A stretch of 64,000 nt of DNA from Pseudobutyrivibrio sp. 49 (GCF_900100545.1 NZ_FNDP01000003.1:141625-205624), one strand, 5' to 3'; counted from the first letter of the stretch, positions 25,434 through 34,970 are shown. Notes: a model not told the origin generated them from the sequence alone. A program made the numbers and translations.

Positions 25434-26313
25434 GGGCGCAGGAGTAGCATTAATCACTCCATTCAATGAAGATGAGACCGTAAATTATGACATGCTTGGA
25501 ACTCTTATTGATAGACAGATTGAAGGCGGCACAGATGCAATTATTGTATGCGGCACTACAGGTGAAGCTGCTACCATGAGCGAAGAGGAGAAGCTTTCAG
25601 TAGTGGAATATACTGTAAAGCGCGTAAATCATCGCGTTCCTGTAATTGCAGGTTCTGGTGCTAACAGCACACGTCTTGTTATCGATTTATCTAAGAAGAT
25701 TGAAGCACTCGGTGCTGATGGACTTCTTATAGTTACACCTTTCTATAACAAGGCTACACAGGAGGGCTTATACCAGCATTACTCTACAATCGCTAAGGAA
25801 ATTGACCTTCCTATCATTATGTACAACGTACCTAGCCGTACAGGATGTAATATCCTTCCAGAGACAGCCTTAAAGCTTGCTCTTGAGTTTAGAAACATCG
25901 TAGGTATTAAGGAGGCAAGTGGAAACATTTCACAGATTACAAAGCTTGCCAGCCTTTGTCGTGGATGTCTTGATATTTACGCAGGAAATGACGACCAGAT
26001 TGTACCAATCCTTTCACTTGGCGGTGTTGGTGTTATTTCAGTATTATCAAACGTTGCACCAAAGGGCACACATGACATGGTTATGTCTTACTTAGAGGGC
26101 AATGAAGATAAGGCTCGCAGACTTCAGCTTGATTACCTCGAGCTTGTAGATGCGCTTTTCTGCGAGGTAAATCCTATCCCTGTTAAATCCACTATGAATA
26201 TGTTAGGATTTAATGTAGGTAGTCTTAGACTTCCACTTACAGAGATGGAGGATAAGCATAAGGTGGCTATGAGCCAGTTGCTCAGCAGAATGCCACAGGA
26301 AATGCTTGCGTAG
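25420..26313 (+). CDS. dapA: 4-hydroxy-tetrahydrodipicolinate synthase
   Basis: First committed enzyme of the DAP/lysine branch, condensing pyruvate with aspartate semialdehyde. ATG 25420 has AAGGAGGA and gives the family N-terminus MTLFKGAGVALITPF; an in-frame start 42 bp upstream lies in murE. Visible: CGTTGEAATMS, the Tyr of IIMYNVPSRTG and the Schiff-base lysine in IVGIKEASGNI. 297 aa is normal. Third gene of the dapF-murE-dapA set. Confidence 0.97.
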   Translation: MTLFKGAGVALITPFNEDETVNYDMLGTLIDRQIEGGTDAIIVCGTTGEAATMSEEEKLSVVEYTVKRVNHRVPVIAGSGANSTRLVIDLSKKIEALGADGLLIVTPFYNKATQEGLYQHYSTIAKEIDLPIIMYNVPSRTGCNILPETALKLALEFRNIVGIKEASGNISQITKLASLCRGCLDIYAGNDDQIVPILSLGGVGVISVLSNVAPKGTHDMVMSYLEGNEDKARRLQLDYLELVDALFCEVNPIPVKSTMNMLGFNVGSLRLPLTEMEDKHKVAMSQLLSRMPQEMLA

Positions 26314-26314
26314 T

Positions 26315-26980
26315 GTGAAAAGTAATAAAGAAGATTTTATAAATCCAAAAAACGGTCCAGTTACATTTTTATTAGTGGCAATTAATATAATTGTCTTTCT
26401 TGTGCTGGAATTAATGGGAGATACAGAGGACGGCACCTTTATGCTTCTAAATGGTGCCATGAATCCGTATCTCGTTTTATATAATCATGAGTGGTATCGC
26501 CTGTTTACGGCTACATTTATGCACTTTGGAATAGATCATTTGGCTAACAACATGCTTCTTCTATTCCTTTTGGGGCAGATTTTTGAACGTGCAGTAGGTA
26601 CCACAAGATATGTGGGAATCTACTTAGGCTCCGGTCTGGCAGGTTCCTTTTTGTCGTTCTTCTATATGTGCCTGGTGGGAAAGAATGATATCGTCGCAGG
26701 AGCTTCCGGAGCGATATTTGGCATAGTTGGTGGAATGATAATCGTTGTAATTGTAAATAAGGGAAAATACAGTGGAATCAGCACAAAAAGAATGATTTTT
26801 ATGGCGCTGCTTACGTTATATTTTGGATTTGCTACAGCTGGCACGGATAATGTGGGGCATCTTGGAGGGTTGCTAGCAGGTATTGTTTTTACATTCATCA
26901 GTTACGGAATCCCTACTCTCATTAGAAATTTAAGAAATAAGGGTTCCGTTGATTTTGAAGAGGAAAATCCCTATACTTAA
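26315..26980 (+). CDS. rhomboid-family intramembrane serine protease
   Basis: Polytopic membrane protease of about 221 aa with six hydrophobic segments. The Ser-His dyad is visible: Ser131 in GASGAIFG and His182 in GHLGGLLAG; the L1-loop WYRLFTATFMHFGIDHLANNM with conserved H and N residues is also present. The start is either GTG 26315 or TTG 26306, which has AGGA 5 bp ahead but overlaps dapA; the N-terminal difference is three residues. It follows dapA directly, so it is probably the last gene of the wall cluster. Substrate unknown. Confidence 0.92.
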   Translation: MKSNKEDFINPKNGPVTFLLVAINIIVFLVLELMGDTEDGTFMLLNGAMNPYLVLYNHEWYRLFTATFMHFGIDHLANNMLLLFLLGQIFERAVGTTRYVGIYLGSGLAGSFLSFFYMCLVGKNDIVAGASGAIFGIVGGMIIVVIVNKGKYSGISTKRMIFMALLTLYFGFATAGTDNVGHLGGLLAGIVFTFISYGIPTLIRNLRNKGSVDFEEENPYT

Positions 26981-27013
26981 AATTAAGGGAGAGAAGGTTC
27001 GCGGGGGGCGATT

Positions 27014-28006
27014 ATGAAGGTAAACATTTACTATGGCGGTAGAGGTCTACTTGAGGACCCTACACTTTATGTAATCAACAAGATGGAGCAGGTGCTTACC
27101 GAGCTTCAGGTAGAGGTTCATCTTTACAAAATCTACGAGCAGAAAAATACAATCTCCATGCTTCCACAGACTATGAAGGATGCAGATGGAATTATTCTTG
27201 CCACCACAGTAGAATGGTTGGGAATTGGCGGATACATGAATCAGTTTTTGGATGCGTGCTGGCTCTATGCTGATAAAACCGCTCTTGCCACCACATACAT
27301 GCAGCCAGTGGTTATGTCCACCACATATGGTGAACGTGAAGCCATGGTTACACTTGAGAATGCATGGGAGATTCTTGGCGGATTACCATGCTCAGGTTTT
27401 TGCGGGTATGTGGAGGATGTAAAGGAGTTTAGAGAGAATTCCGAGTATGCCCACATTATAGAAAAGAAAGTGGAGACCCTTTACAGGACTATTTCCCAGC
27501 ATACAAAGGGATTGCCTACCAGTAATCAGGCAGTTACCAGAAGTATATTACGCACGCAGCAGCTGGAGCTTTCTCCACAGGAGACGGAGCAGCTTTCAAA
27601 ATTTGTTTCTGATGATGAATATGTTCAGACTCAGAAGGCAGATATTGCAGATCTTACCAGCATGTTCAGGGATATGATGGGCAAAAAGCAGGAAGATGGC
27701 ACAAACGAATATATAAACGATTTTGAGATTCACTTTAAGGGAAATCCAGAATTTGCTGCAAAGTATCTCTTTATGATTGACGGCAAAGATAAACCACTTT
27801 TCCTTGGAGTTTCAGGAGACCAGATGGATTGTCACTATGGTAAAGAAGACAACATCGATGTCTATATGAAGCTCAATGGCAATATAATGGATAACATAGT
27901 GGCCGGAAGAGAGACCTTCCAAAGAGCTTTCTCAGTTGGAGATATGACGGCTAAGGGTAATTTTAGAACCCTTAGAACCCTTGATGAGATATTTACATTC
28001 AATTAA
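27014..28006 (+). CDS. flavodoxin-like oxidoreductase fused to SCP2 domain
   Basis: 330 aa in two parts. Residues 1-~165 look like an NAD(P)H-dependent FMN reductase/flavodoxin fold (KVNIYYGGRG ... DADGIILATTVEWLGIGGYMNQFLDACW ... MSTTYGEREAMVTLENAW). Residues ~225-330 resemble an SCP2 sterol-carrier/alkyl-sulfatase-dimerisation fold (YLFMIDGKDKPLFLGVSGDQMDCHYGKEDNIDVYMKLNGNIMDNIVAGRETFQRAFSVGDMTAKGNFRTLRTLD, read here as pattern). The fusion suggests a redox enzyme acting on a lipid-like ligand, which is inference. A GGGGGG-rich ribosome-binding region precedes the ATG. Confidence 0.75.
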   Translation: MKVNIYYGGRGLLEDPTLYVINKMEQVLTELQVEVHLYKIYEQKNTISMLPQTMKDADGIILATTVEWLGIGGYMNQFLDACWLYADKTALATTYMQPVVMSTTYGEREAMVTLENAWEILGGLPCSGFCGYVEDVKEFRENSEYAHIIEKKVETLYRTISQHTKGLPTSNQAVTRSILRTQQLELSPQETEQLSKFVSDDEYVQTQKADIADLTSMFRDMMGKKQEDGTNEYINDFEIHFKGNPEFAAKYLFMIDGKDKPLFLGVSGDQMDCHYGKEDNIDVYMKLNGNIMDNIVAGRETFQRAFSVGDMTAKGNFRTLRTLDEIFTFN

Positions 28007-28025
28007 ATAAATGGAGGATAATGTA

Positions 28026-28436
28026 ATGAAGGACAACAATTGTATTTTCTGTAAGCTTGCGAATGGAGATATTCCAACAAACTCTATTTACGAGGATGAT
28101 GATTTCAAGGTGATTCTTGATGCATCCCCTGCTACAAAGGGACATGCACTTATTTTACCTAAGAATCATTTTGCTAATATCTTTGAGATTGATGATGAGG
28201 TGGCTGCAAAGGTACTTCCTCTTGCAAAGAAGATTGCAAATAAGATGATGAAGGAATTGGGCTGTGATGGCATTAACATCTTACAAAATAATGGTGAAGC
28301 TGCCGGACAGACAGTTCACCATTATCATGTACATGTTATTCCTAGAACTGCTGGTGATGGAGCCATCAAAGAATGGGATCACCTGACAGTTAGCGATGCT
28401 GAAACAGCAGAAATAGTTAAGAAGCTGAGCTTTTAA
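28026..28436 (+). CDS. HIT-family nucleotide hydrolase
   Basis: 136-aa histidine-triad protein. The triad is H99-Y-H101-V-H103 in TVHHYHVHVIPR, and a CxxC (C6, C9) near the N-terminus is typical of the zinc-binding Hint/YcfF-like group. These enzymes hydrolyse AMP-amidates and related dinucleotides. The start at ATG 28026 is set by GGAGGA at 28013-28018; an in-frame ATG at 28011 overlaps that site. Convergent with murG and overlapping it by 20 bp, with no separate terminator. Confidence 0.95.
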   Translation: MKDNNCIFCKLANGDIPTNSIYEDDDFKVILDASPATKGHALILPKNHFANIFEIDDEVAAKVLPLAKKIANKMMKELGCDGINILQNNGEAAGQTVHHYHVHVIPRTAGDGAIKEWDHLTVSDAETAEIVKKLSF

Positions 28437-29481
28437 TTAAATCCATAATAACTTTATTGGCGTCCAGTAATTTGCTGGATGCCATTTTTTCTTTTATTTC
28501 GTCGCGACGAGCATATACATCCTGTACGCTTGAAATAAGTAAATTCGATGTAAGAGTTTCCTCTTGAAGTACAGTTGAAAATCCCTGCTTCTCATAGCTT
28601 TCTGCGTTAAGAATCTGATCGCCACGGCTTGCCTTGGCAGAAAGTGGAATCAGGATGTTAGGAATCTTAAGTGCAAGAATCTCGCTGATTGAATTAGCAC
28701 CTGCGCGGCTAATCATAATATCTGTCATAGCAAAAATGTCGTTAAGCTGTTCACTAATAAATTCATACTGTTGATAACCAGCTTTACCAATGAGCTCATT
28801 GTTGATATTTCCTTTACCCACAAGGTGCACAATCTGGAACTTCTCAAGAAGAGTATCAAGTGATTCCCAAACTGCATTATTAATGAAGCGAGAGCCAATG
28901 CTTCCACCCATAATGAGAAGAACAGGCTTTTCATTATTAAAACCGCAGAATGAAAGTCCGGCTTCCTTATTACCAGTGAAAAGCTCCTGACGAATAGGAG
29001 AACCAGTGTGTACAGCTTTTCCATCAGGAAGATACTTCATTGTCTCAGGGAAATTGCAGCAAACCTTGGTAGCAAAAGGGATAGCAAGCTTGTTTGCAAG
29101 ACCTGGAGTCATATCTGATTCATGGATGATGGCTGGGATGTGCTGACGACCGGCAGCCATAACAACAGGGACAGAAACGAAACCACCCTTTGAAAATACC
29201 ACATCAGGCTTAAGATGCTTGAGAAGCTGATTGGCCTCTGAAAATCCCTTAATAACACGAAATGGATCAGTAAAATTCTTCCAATCGTGATAGCGACGAA
29301 GTTTTCCGGAAGAAATACCATAATAGGTAATACCGGCGTTTTCAACCATCTTTTTTTCGATTCCATTATAGGAACCAATGTAGAATATCTCGTAACCTTC
29401 TTGTTTTAAATAAGGAACAAGAGCTAAATTTGGTGTGACATGACCAGCTGTACCGCCACCTGTCATTACTATTGTTTTCAT
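28417..29481 (-). CDS. murG: lipid II synthase MurG
   Basis: Peripheral membrane glycosyltransferase that adds GlcNAc to lipid I. The N-terminus VMTGGGTAGHVTPNLAL holds the Gly-rich lipid-binding loop; LLIMGGSIGSRFINNAVW and the C-domain run AMTDIMISRAGANSISEILALKIPNILIPL with the R-AGA-SE signature bind UDP-GlcNAc. 354 aa is normal. It starts at 29481 behind GAGGA on the minus strand. Usually murG lies in the dcw cluster; here it is a lone gene opposite a HIT gene, though it fits with the dap/mur genes nearby. Confidence 0.96.
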   Translation of the reverse strand: MKTIVMTGGGTAGHVTPNLALVPYLKQEGYEIFYIGSYNGIEKKMVENAGITYYGISSGKLRRYHDWKNFTDPFRVIKGFSEANQLLKHLKPDVVFSKGGFVSVPVVMAAGRQHIPAIIHESDMTPGLANKLAIPFATKVCCNFPETMKYLPDGKAVHTGSPIRQELFTGNKEAGLSFCGFNNEKPVLLIMGGSIGSRFINNAVWESLDTLLEKFQIVHLVGKGNINNELIGKAGYQQYEFISEQLNDIFAMTDIMISRAGANSISEILALKIPNILIPLSAKASRGDQILNAESYEKQGFSTVLQEETLTSNLLISSVQDVYARRDEIKEKMASSKLLDANKVIMDLIKSSAS

Positions 29482-29563
29482 ATGTAAATCCTCGATATTT
29501 TTTTAATGTGCAAGCCATGGTGAAAATGGCTACAAACACTATAATATCAAGACTTCTTCAAAT

Positions 29564-29608
29564 GTCAAATTGACGAAATTTGACTTTTTTATGTAAGAAT
29601 GTTATATT
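29564..29608 (+). promoter_or_regulatory. promoter with palindrome for the SH3/SleB gene
   Basis: TTGACT (29580-29585), 17-bp spacer, TATATT (29603-29608). A perfect inverted repeat GTCAAATT-gacga-AATTTGAC (29564-29584) covers the -35, so a repressor or the divergent murG promoter may compete here. Confidence 0.6.
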
Positions 29609-29675
29609 ATCAAACGTAACAAGTTTGTAATATTTTGTATTTTTTGTAAAAGCTATATTAAATCAGCGGAGGATT

Positions 29676-30902
29676 ATGATTAGAAAAAGCAATACCATTT
29701 CTTCATTCTATACAAAGAACAAGAAATATTTAAACAAGCAAACCGTGCAGTCAGCAGCTCTATCGATGGCCATGGTACTTTTAATCTCAGGAGCTGTAGT
29801 TTGTGCCCCTTCAGAAAGAAAGGTTACAACAGATGTTGATATTCAGCCAGCTAGTACAGCAGGTGTATTTTCTGCGGTTTCAGCAATGGAGCTCTCAGCT
29901 GGTGGTTCTGATTTGAACTATGCGTCTGCAGATGTTTCTGTAGTTGCAGCTACTTCAGATCAGGTTAAATTTGATGATGATATTTATGATGAGTGGTCAG
30001 ATAAGGTAATGGCAAAGGATATTAATGATTACCTTTCTATCCGCAAGGATGCTGATCAGGAGTCGGAGGTTATAGGCAAGCTTCGTCCAACAGACATTGC
30101 TACATTAATAGATGTATTTGATGGTTGGTACGAAATCGAGTCTGGAAATGCTCACGGTTTTGTTTCAGCAGATTATTGTATTACAGGCATTGATGCATAT
30201 GAGTATGCTTTAGATGTATGTGACACATATGCTACAACAGATGTTAATGGTCTTCGTATGAGAAGCGAGGCTTCAGAGGACTCAAAGATTGTCACAGTTG
30301 TTTCTAAGGGAACAAAGCTTGAAGTAAATGATGATGCAGAAGAAGTTGACGGCTGGGTAGCTGTTACTTCAGGAAATAAGACAGGATATGTCAAAGCTGA
30401 TTATGTAGATGTCGATATGGCTACTAGCGAAGCTATCACTCTTGAGGAAGAGGCGGCAGCTAAGAAAGCAGCTGAGGAAGCTGCAGCAAAGAAGGCCGCT
30501 GAGCAGGCTGCTATGGCAGAGCAGGCAAAGATTGCAGCAGCAGAAGCAGCTGCAGCAAAGCAGGCTATTATTACATCGGCTGATGATGTTACTCTTCTTG
30601 CAGCAATCATTCAGATTGAATCAGGTAGTGAGTGCTACGAAGGTCAGGTAGCAGTAGGAGCTGTTGTTATGAACCGTGTTCTTAGTGGTTCATATGCTAA
30701 TAATGTAGAGGGCGTTATCTTCCAGAAGGGCCAGTTTGCCACATCACGTATGTCTTCAGTTATTTCAAAGGGACCAAAGGCATCTTGCATTCAGGCTGCA
30801 CAGGAAGCTATGGCAGGTTCAGATCCTACAGGTGGTCTTACACACTTTAGACGTGCTGGTTCAAAGGATGGACTTATCATTGGAAACCACGTATTCTACT
30901 AA
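29676..30902 (+). CDS. secreted SH3-domain cell wall hydrolase (SleB type)
   Basis: 408-aa exported protein. A basic N-terminus and hydrophobic segment (residues ~27-45, ending VVCAPSE) form a signal peptide or anchor. Two bacterial SH3 domains follow (about residues 110-165 and 185-245; note LSIRKDADQESEVIGKL and LRMRSEASEDSKIVTVV), then an Ala/Lys/Glu-rich helical linker, then a Hydrolase_2/SleB-like domain (LLAAIIQIESGSECYEGQVAVGAVVMNRV ... QFATSRM ... THFRRA) with the conserved Glu. SleB-like enzymes are lytic transglycosylases acting on peptidoglycan; here in a non-sporulation context they serve vegetative wall turnover. Confidence 0.9.
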   Translation: MIRKSNTISSFYTKNKKYLNKQTVQSAALSMAMVLLISGAVVCAPSERKVTTDVDIQPASTAGVFSAVSAMELSAGGSDLNYASADVSVVAATSDQVKFDDDIYDEWSDKVMAKDINDYLSIRKDADQESEVIGKLRPTDIATLIDVFDGWYEIESGNAHGFVSADYCITGIDAYEYALDVCDTYATTDVNGLRMRSEASEDSKIVTVVSKGTKLEVNDDAEEVDGWVAVTSGNKTGYVKADYVDVDMATSEAITLEEEAAAKKAAEEAAAKKAAEQAAMAEQAKIAAAEAAAAKQAIITSADDVTLLAAIIQIESGSECYEGQVAVGAVVMNRVLSGSYANNVEGVIFQKGQFATSRMSSVISKGPKASCIQAAQEAMAGSDPTGGLTHFRRAGSKDGLIIGNHVFY

Positions 30903-30928
30903 AAATTTAAATAATGTATAAAAATTTT

Positions 30929-30957
30929 GCTCTTGGGCTTTACCCAAGAGCTTTTTT
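30929..30957 (+). terminator. terminator after wall hydrolase gene
   Basis: Perfect 9-bp stem GCTCTTGGG / CCCAAGAGC, loop CTTTA, then TTTTTT. Confidence 0.92.
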
Positions 30958-30966
30958 AATATATAC

Positions 30967-31001
30967 TGTATAAAAATCCATAGTGAATGAATATTTATAC
31001 A
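30967..31001 (+). promoter_or_regulatory. two ArgR (ARG box) operators upstream of argF
   Basis: TGTATAAAAATCCA (30967-30980) and TGAATATTTATACA (30988-31001) match the ARG-box core TGAATWWWWATTCA at 12/14 and 13/14 positions. Their centres are 21 bp apart, two helical turns, as in paired ArgR sites. They lie 20-54 bp before argF and overlap a TATAAA that could be the -10. Strong support for arginine repression of this operon. Confidence 0.75.
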
Positions 31002-31020
31002 TGAACAAAGGAGGTACGTT

Positions 31021-32016
31021 ATGGACTTAAAGGGAAAGAACTTTTTAAAGATGTTGGACTTCACACCTGAGGAAATCAATGGTTTGATTGATTTGTCTTT
31101 ACAGCTTAAGGCAGAGAAGAAACAGGGAAAGTCACAGAAGAACTATATGGCTGGAAAAAATATTGCATTAATATTTGAAAAGACATCTACACGTACCCGT
31201 TGTTCTTTTGAAGTGGCAGCTTATGATATGGGCGCAAATGTTACTTATCTAGATCCATCTGGCTCACAGATTGGAAAGAAGGAGTCAATTGCCGATACAG
31301 CACGTGTACTTGGTCGCATGTACGACGGTATTGAATATCGTGGTTTTGAACAGACCATCGTAGAGGATTTGGCTAAATATGCAGGAGTGCCTGTATGGAA
31401 TGGTCTTACCAACGAGTCTCATCCAACACAGATGATAGCAGATATGATGACAATCAAAGAGCATTTTGGAAAGCTTAAAGGAATTAAGTTTGTATATATG
31501 GGCGATGCCCGTTATAATATGGGTAACTCACTTATGGTCACATGTGCAAAACTGGGTATGGATTTTGTGGCTTGCACAAATAAGAAATATTTCCCAGAGG
31601 CATCATTGGTAGAAAAATGCCAGAGCATTGCAAAGGAGACCGGTGCTACAATTACTCTTACAGAGAATGTGGCTGAGGGTTGCAAGGATGCTGATGTGGT
31701 ATATACTGATGTATGGGTATCAATGGGAGAGCCTGACGAGGTATGGGAGGAACGTATCAAAGAGCTTTCGCCTTATCAGGTTAATGCCAAGGCATTTGCA
31801 TATGCAAAGAAGGATGCAAAGTTTATGCACTGTCTTCCAGCATTCCATGATTTAAATACCACCATCGGTAAAGAGATTCATAAGAAGTTTGGAATCGACT
31901 GTATGGAAGTTACAGACGAAATATTTGAAAGTGAGCGTTCAATAGTCTTCGATGAAGCTGAGAATCGTATGCACTCAATCAAGGCTGTTATGTACGCAAC
32001 ATTAGGAAATGCTTAA
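31021..32016 (+). CDS. argF: ornithine carbamoyltransferase
   Basis: Catabolic or anabolic ornithine + carbamoyl phosphate to citrulline. The carbamoyl-phosphate motif [13 protein letters not shown] is at about residues 53-65, HPTQ ([13 protein letters not shown]) and the ornithine-binding HCLPAFHD near residue 270 are present. 331 aa is normal for OTC. AAAGGAGGT precedes the ATG. The paired ARG boxes favour an anabolic, arginine-repressed role. Its end overlaps birA by 8 bp, so birA, DUF6145, coaX and dusB probably share this transcript. Confidence 0.96.
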   Translation: MDLKGKNFLKMLDFTPEEINGLIDLSLQLKAEKKQGKSQKNYMAGKNIALIFEKTSTRTRCSFEVAAYDMGANVTYLDPSGSQIGKKESIADTARVLGRMYDGIEYRGFEQTIVEDLAKYAGVPVWNGLTNESHPTQMIADMMTIKEHFGKLKGIKFVYMGDARYNMGNSLMVTCAKLGMDFVACTNKKYFPEASLVEKCQSIAKETGATITLTENVAEGCKDADVVYTDVWVSMGEPDEVWEERIKELSPYQVNAKAFAYAKKDAKFMHCLPAFHDLNTTIGKEIHKKFGIDCMEVTDEIFESERSIVFDEAENRMHSIKAVMYATLGNA

Positions 32017-32779
32017 CGAAATTAGATATGAGTATTTTGAATCGGTAGATTCAACCAACGATAGAATTAAATCACGAGCCCATGAGGAAGAGTCTCAAGG
32101 GCTCGTGATTTCTGCTGGTCAGCAAACTGCAGGAAAGGGACGTATAGGAAGAAAGTGGGAGTCACCATCCCATGATTCTATTGCTACTTCAATGTTGCTA
32201 AGACCAGATGAGATAAAGCTTGAAGCCATACCTACGATTACTGTTGTGGCGGCCATGGCTGTTAGAGATGCCCTGTATCGTATATACGGATTAGATGGAC
32301 AGATAAAGTGGCCAAACGACATCGTCATCGGTGGAAAGAAAATCTGCGGAATACTTACCGAGATGGAGATGAAGGATAATAAAGTCTGGTTTGTTGTAGT
32401 TGGCATTGGCGTAAATGTACACAACCGTACCTTCCCAGAAGACATTGCCTTCAAGGCTACATCAGTAGATTTAGAGCTGGAAAAAGTAGGTGGCGGACAA
32501 GGTCATAGAGAAGAACTTACAAAAGAGATATGGAATAGTTTCAAAAAGTATTATAATATCTTCATTGAGACACAAGATATGACAGGGCTTAAGGAAGAAT
32601 ATGAGAAGCATCTTGCCAATCGCGGTAATCGTGTTAGAATAGAAGACCATGAGAACTCTTACGAGGCAGTTGCCATTGGTATTAATGAAAAGGGGGAGCT
32701 GATTGTAGAGGTGGACAGCGAAGAAAGGATAATCCGCACCGGAGAAGTTTCGGTACGTGGAATATATGGATACGTATAA
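32009..32779 (+). CDS. birA: biotin--protein ligase without DNA-binding domain
   Basis: Activates biotin as biotinyl-AMP and transfers it to carboxylase carrier proteins. Signature residues: [10 protein letters not shown] (biotin/ATP loop), [17 protein letters not shown] and GIGVNV. At 256 aa it begins directly with the catalytic domain ([12 protein letters not shown]), so the N-terminal helix-turn-helix of bifunctional BirA is missing and it should not regulate biotin genes. It overlaps argF by 8 bp and the next gene by 1 bp. Confidence 0.94.
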   Translation: MLNEIRYEYFESVDSTNDRIKSRAHEEESQGLVISAGQQTAGKGRIGRKWESPSHDSIATSMLLRPDEIKLEAIPTITVVAAMAVRDALYRIYGLDGQIKWPNDIVIGGKKICGILTEMEMKDNKVWFVVVGIGVNVHNRTFPEDIAFKATSVDLELEKVGGGQGHREELTKEIWNSFKKYYNIFIETQDMTGLKEEYEKHLANRGNRVRIEDHENSYEAVAIGINEKGELIVEVDSEERIIRTGEVSVRGIYGYV

Positions 32780-33105
32780 TGGAAGATGAAGTAGTACTTT
32801 GTGGCGCCAGCTGCTACACTAAAAAATATTATTTAAATCCAGATTTCGAGGGACTCCCTCCAATGGTAAAGGATGAGCTGAAAATTATGTGCGTTATGTA
32901 CACAGAGGAGGTCAGCGGTACCATCCAGATGATTTATGATGAGGACGGTAGCCTTCGCATTCAGGTAGATCACAATGAGGATGACCTTCTCTATGATGAG
33001 ATTGGGTCAGCCTTGATAGTAAAGCGAATGCAAAGAGAGCGCGAGGAATTATTCGAGGCGCTTGAAACATATTATAAAGTAGTATTCTTAGGGGAGGGCA
33101 TGTAG
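32779..33105 (+). CDS. DUF6145-like small protein
   Basis: 108-aa acidic soluble protein, probably the DUF6145 family that I associate with Lachnospiraceae birA-coaX neighbourhoods. It begins [20 protein letters not shown] and has a predicted alpha/beta pattern without catalytic motif that I can name. Start overlaps the birA stop by one base (TAATG) and its own stop TAG abuts the coaX ATG, so it is translated in line with both. Function unknown. Confidence 0.65.
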   Translation: MEDEVVLCGASCYTKKYYLNPDFEGLPPMVKDELKIMCVMYTEEVSGTIQMIYDEDGSLRIQVDHNEDDLLYDEIGSALIVKRMQREREELFEALETYYKVVFLGEGM

Positions 33106-33876
33106 ATGCTTCTTACAATTGACGTTGGAAATACAAATATCACTTTAGGTGTTTTTGATGGCGAGGAGCTTTTAGGAAGCTTCCGTGTTACTACAAAGAT
33201 TAACCGTACATCAGACGAATTCGGAATCACCTTCCGCGAGATTCTTCGTTCAAACAACTTGGATTATACAAAGATTGATGATGTAATTATTGCATCCGTT
33301 GTTCCTAACGTAATGCACTCTCTTACAAGTTCAATCATTAAGTATTTTGATATTCAGCCTATCATTGTTGAGGCTGGAATTAAGACAGGTATCAGAATTG
33401 CTACAGAAAATCCTAAGCAGATTGGTGCAGACCGTATCGTTGATGCAGCAGGTGCTTACGAGCTTTATGGTGGACCAGTTCTTGTACTTGACTTTGGAAC
33501 AGCTACCACTTATGATTTGGTGGATGCAAATGGAGCATTCGTTTCTGGAGTTACAGCACCTGGTATTCGTATCAGCGCGAAGGCCCTTTGGGAAGATGCT
33601 GCTAAGCTTCCAGAAATTGAGATTAAGAAGCCTGAGAAGATTCTTGCAAAGGAAACAATATCTTCTATGCAGGCAGGTCTTGTGTATGGACAGATTGGTC
33701 AGACAGAATATATAGTTAAGAATATGATTAAAGAAAGTGGTTATGAGAATGTTAAGGTTGTAGCTACAGGTGGTCTTGGAAATCTTATTTCTAGCGAGAC
33801 TCAGTGCATCGATATTTACAACCCAAACCTTACACTTTACGGTATGAAGTTTATTTACGATAAGCAGAAGAAATAA
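33106..33876 (+). CDS. coaX: type III pantothenate kinase
   Basis: Phosphorylates pantothenate, the first step to coenzyme A. ASKHA-fold motifs: [15 protein letters not shown] at the N-terminus (phosphate 1), [31 protein letters not shown] in the middle (GADR plus phosphate 2) and VVATGGLG near the end (adenosine). 256 aa is normal. Preceded by GGGGAGGG within the previous gene. Together with birA it gives a vitamin-cofactor pair, a common arrangement in Firmicutes. Confidence 0.96.
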   Translation: MLLTIDVGNTNITLGVFDGEELLGSFRVTTKINRTSDEFGITFREILRSNNLDYTKIDDVIIASVVPNVMHSLTSSIIKYFDIQPIIVEAGIKTGIRIATENPKQIGADRIVDAAGAYELYGGPVLVLDFGTATTYDLVDANGAFVSGVTAPGIRISAKALWEDAAKLPEIEIKKPEKILAKETISSMQAGLVYGQIGQTEYIVKNMIKESGYENVKVVATGGLGNLISSETQCIDIYNPNLTLYGMKFIYDKQKK

Positions 33877-33884
33877 TCGAGTTT

Positions 33885-34868
33885 ATGATAGAAAAATTAC
33901 AAATTGGAAATGTAACTTTAGAAAACAATTTGATTTTGGCACCAATGGCAGGCGTAACAGACCTGCCATTTCGTTTGCTATGCAAGGAACAGGGAGCAGC
34001 CCTTTGTTGCATGGAAATGGTCAGTGCCAAAGGGATTATGTATAACAATAAAAATACAGAAAGCCTGCTCACTGTTGATGAGCGTGAGCGACCTGTCAGC
34101 CTACAGCTTTTTGGTTCCGACCCTGAGATTATGGGAGCCATGGCTGCAAAGATTGAGCACAGAAATTTTGATATTTTAGATATCAATATGGGATGCCCAG
34201 TGCCAAAGGTTGTTAATAATGGTGATGGCTCTGCCCTTATGAAAAATCCAGTATTTGCTGGAAAAATCATCGAGAGCATGGTAAAGGCAATTAATAAGCC
34301 TGTTACTGTTAAGATTCGAAAGGGATTTGACGATGAACATGTTAACGCAGTAGAGATGGCGCATGTGGCTCAGGAATCCGGTGCAGCAGCAGTGGCAGTT
34401 CACGGTAGAACTCGCGAACAGTTTTACTCAGGCAAGGCTGATTGGAGCATCATCGCAGATGTAAAGGCTGCAGTAAACATTCCTGTAATTGGAAATGGTG
34501 ATATCCTTGATGCAAAGGATGTTATCGCAATGAAGGAGCAGACTAATTGTGATGGCTTTATGATAGGCAGAGGAGCTCAGGGAAATCCATGGATTTTCCA
34601 TCAGATTCTCCATTACTTCGAGACAGGAGATATTATTGGAAAGCCTCCTATGGAAGAGATGGTAAAGACTATGCTTCGTCATGCAAAGCTGCAGATTGAA
34701 TTTAAGGGAGACTACCTTGGAATCAGGGAAATGCGAAAGCATGCAGCCTGGTATACCGCAGGATACAAAGGGGCCAGCAAGCTCCGTGGGGCAATAAATA
34801 ATGTTGAGTCATATGATGATTTAGAAAAACTTTTTGAAAGTTTTATGAACCAATATGGGAATTCTTGA
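33885..34868 (+). CDS. dusB: tRNA-dihydrouridine synthase
   Basis: FMN-dependent enzyme reducing uridine in the tRNA D-loop. Visible: LAPMAGVTDLPFR at the N-terminus, DINMGCPVPKVV with the catalytic cysteine, KIRKGF, AVHGRTREQFYSG and GNGDI, all typical of DusB. 327 aa is normal. It starts 8 bp after coaX and ends inside the -35 of the greA promoter: its TGA stop is part of TTGACA. Confidence 0.96.
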   Translation: MIEKLQIGNVTLENNLILAPMAGVTDLPFRLLCKEQGAALCCMEMVSAKGIMYNNKNTESLLTVDERERPVSLQLFGSDPEIMGAMAAKIEHRNFDILDINMGCPVPKVVNNGDGSALMKNPVFAGKIIESMVKAINKPVTVKIRKGFDDEHVNAVEMAHVAQESGAAAVAVHGRTREQFYSGKADWSIIADVKAAVNIPVIGNGDILDAKDVIAMKEQTNCDGFMIGRGAQGNPWIFHQILHYFETGDIIGKPPMEEMVKTMLRHAKLQIEFKGDYLGIREMRKHAAWYTAGYKGASKLRGAINNVESYDDLEKLFESFMNQYGNS

Positions 34869-34893
34869 CATCAATATGTGTGTGGCTTATAAT
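34865..34893 (+). promoter_or_regulatory. consensus promoter upstream of greA
   Basis: Perfect sigma-A consensus: TTGACA (34865-34870), 17 bp, TATAAT (34888-34893). The TGA of dusB is within the -35 hexamer. The 5' leader is about 70 nt. Confidence 0.9.
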
Positions 34894-34970
34894 TCAAAAA
34901 GTTACTAAGATTTAGAGGGATTTTATGCGTAAAATCCATTGAAAAATACATCCGATTGGAGAGGAAAATT

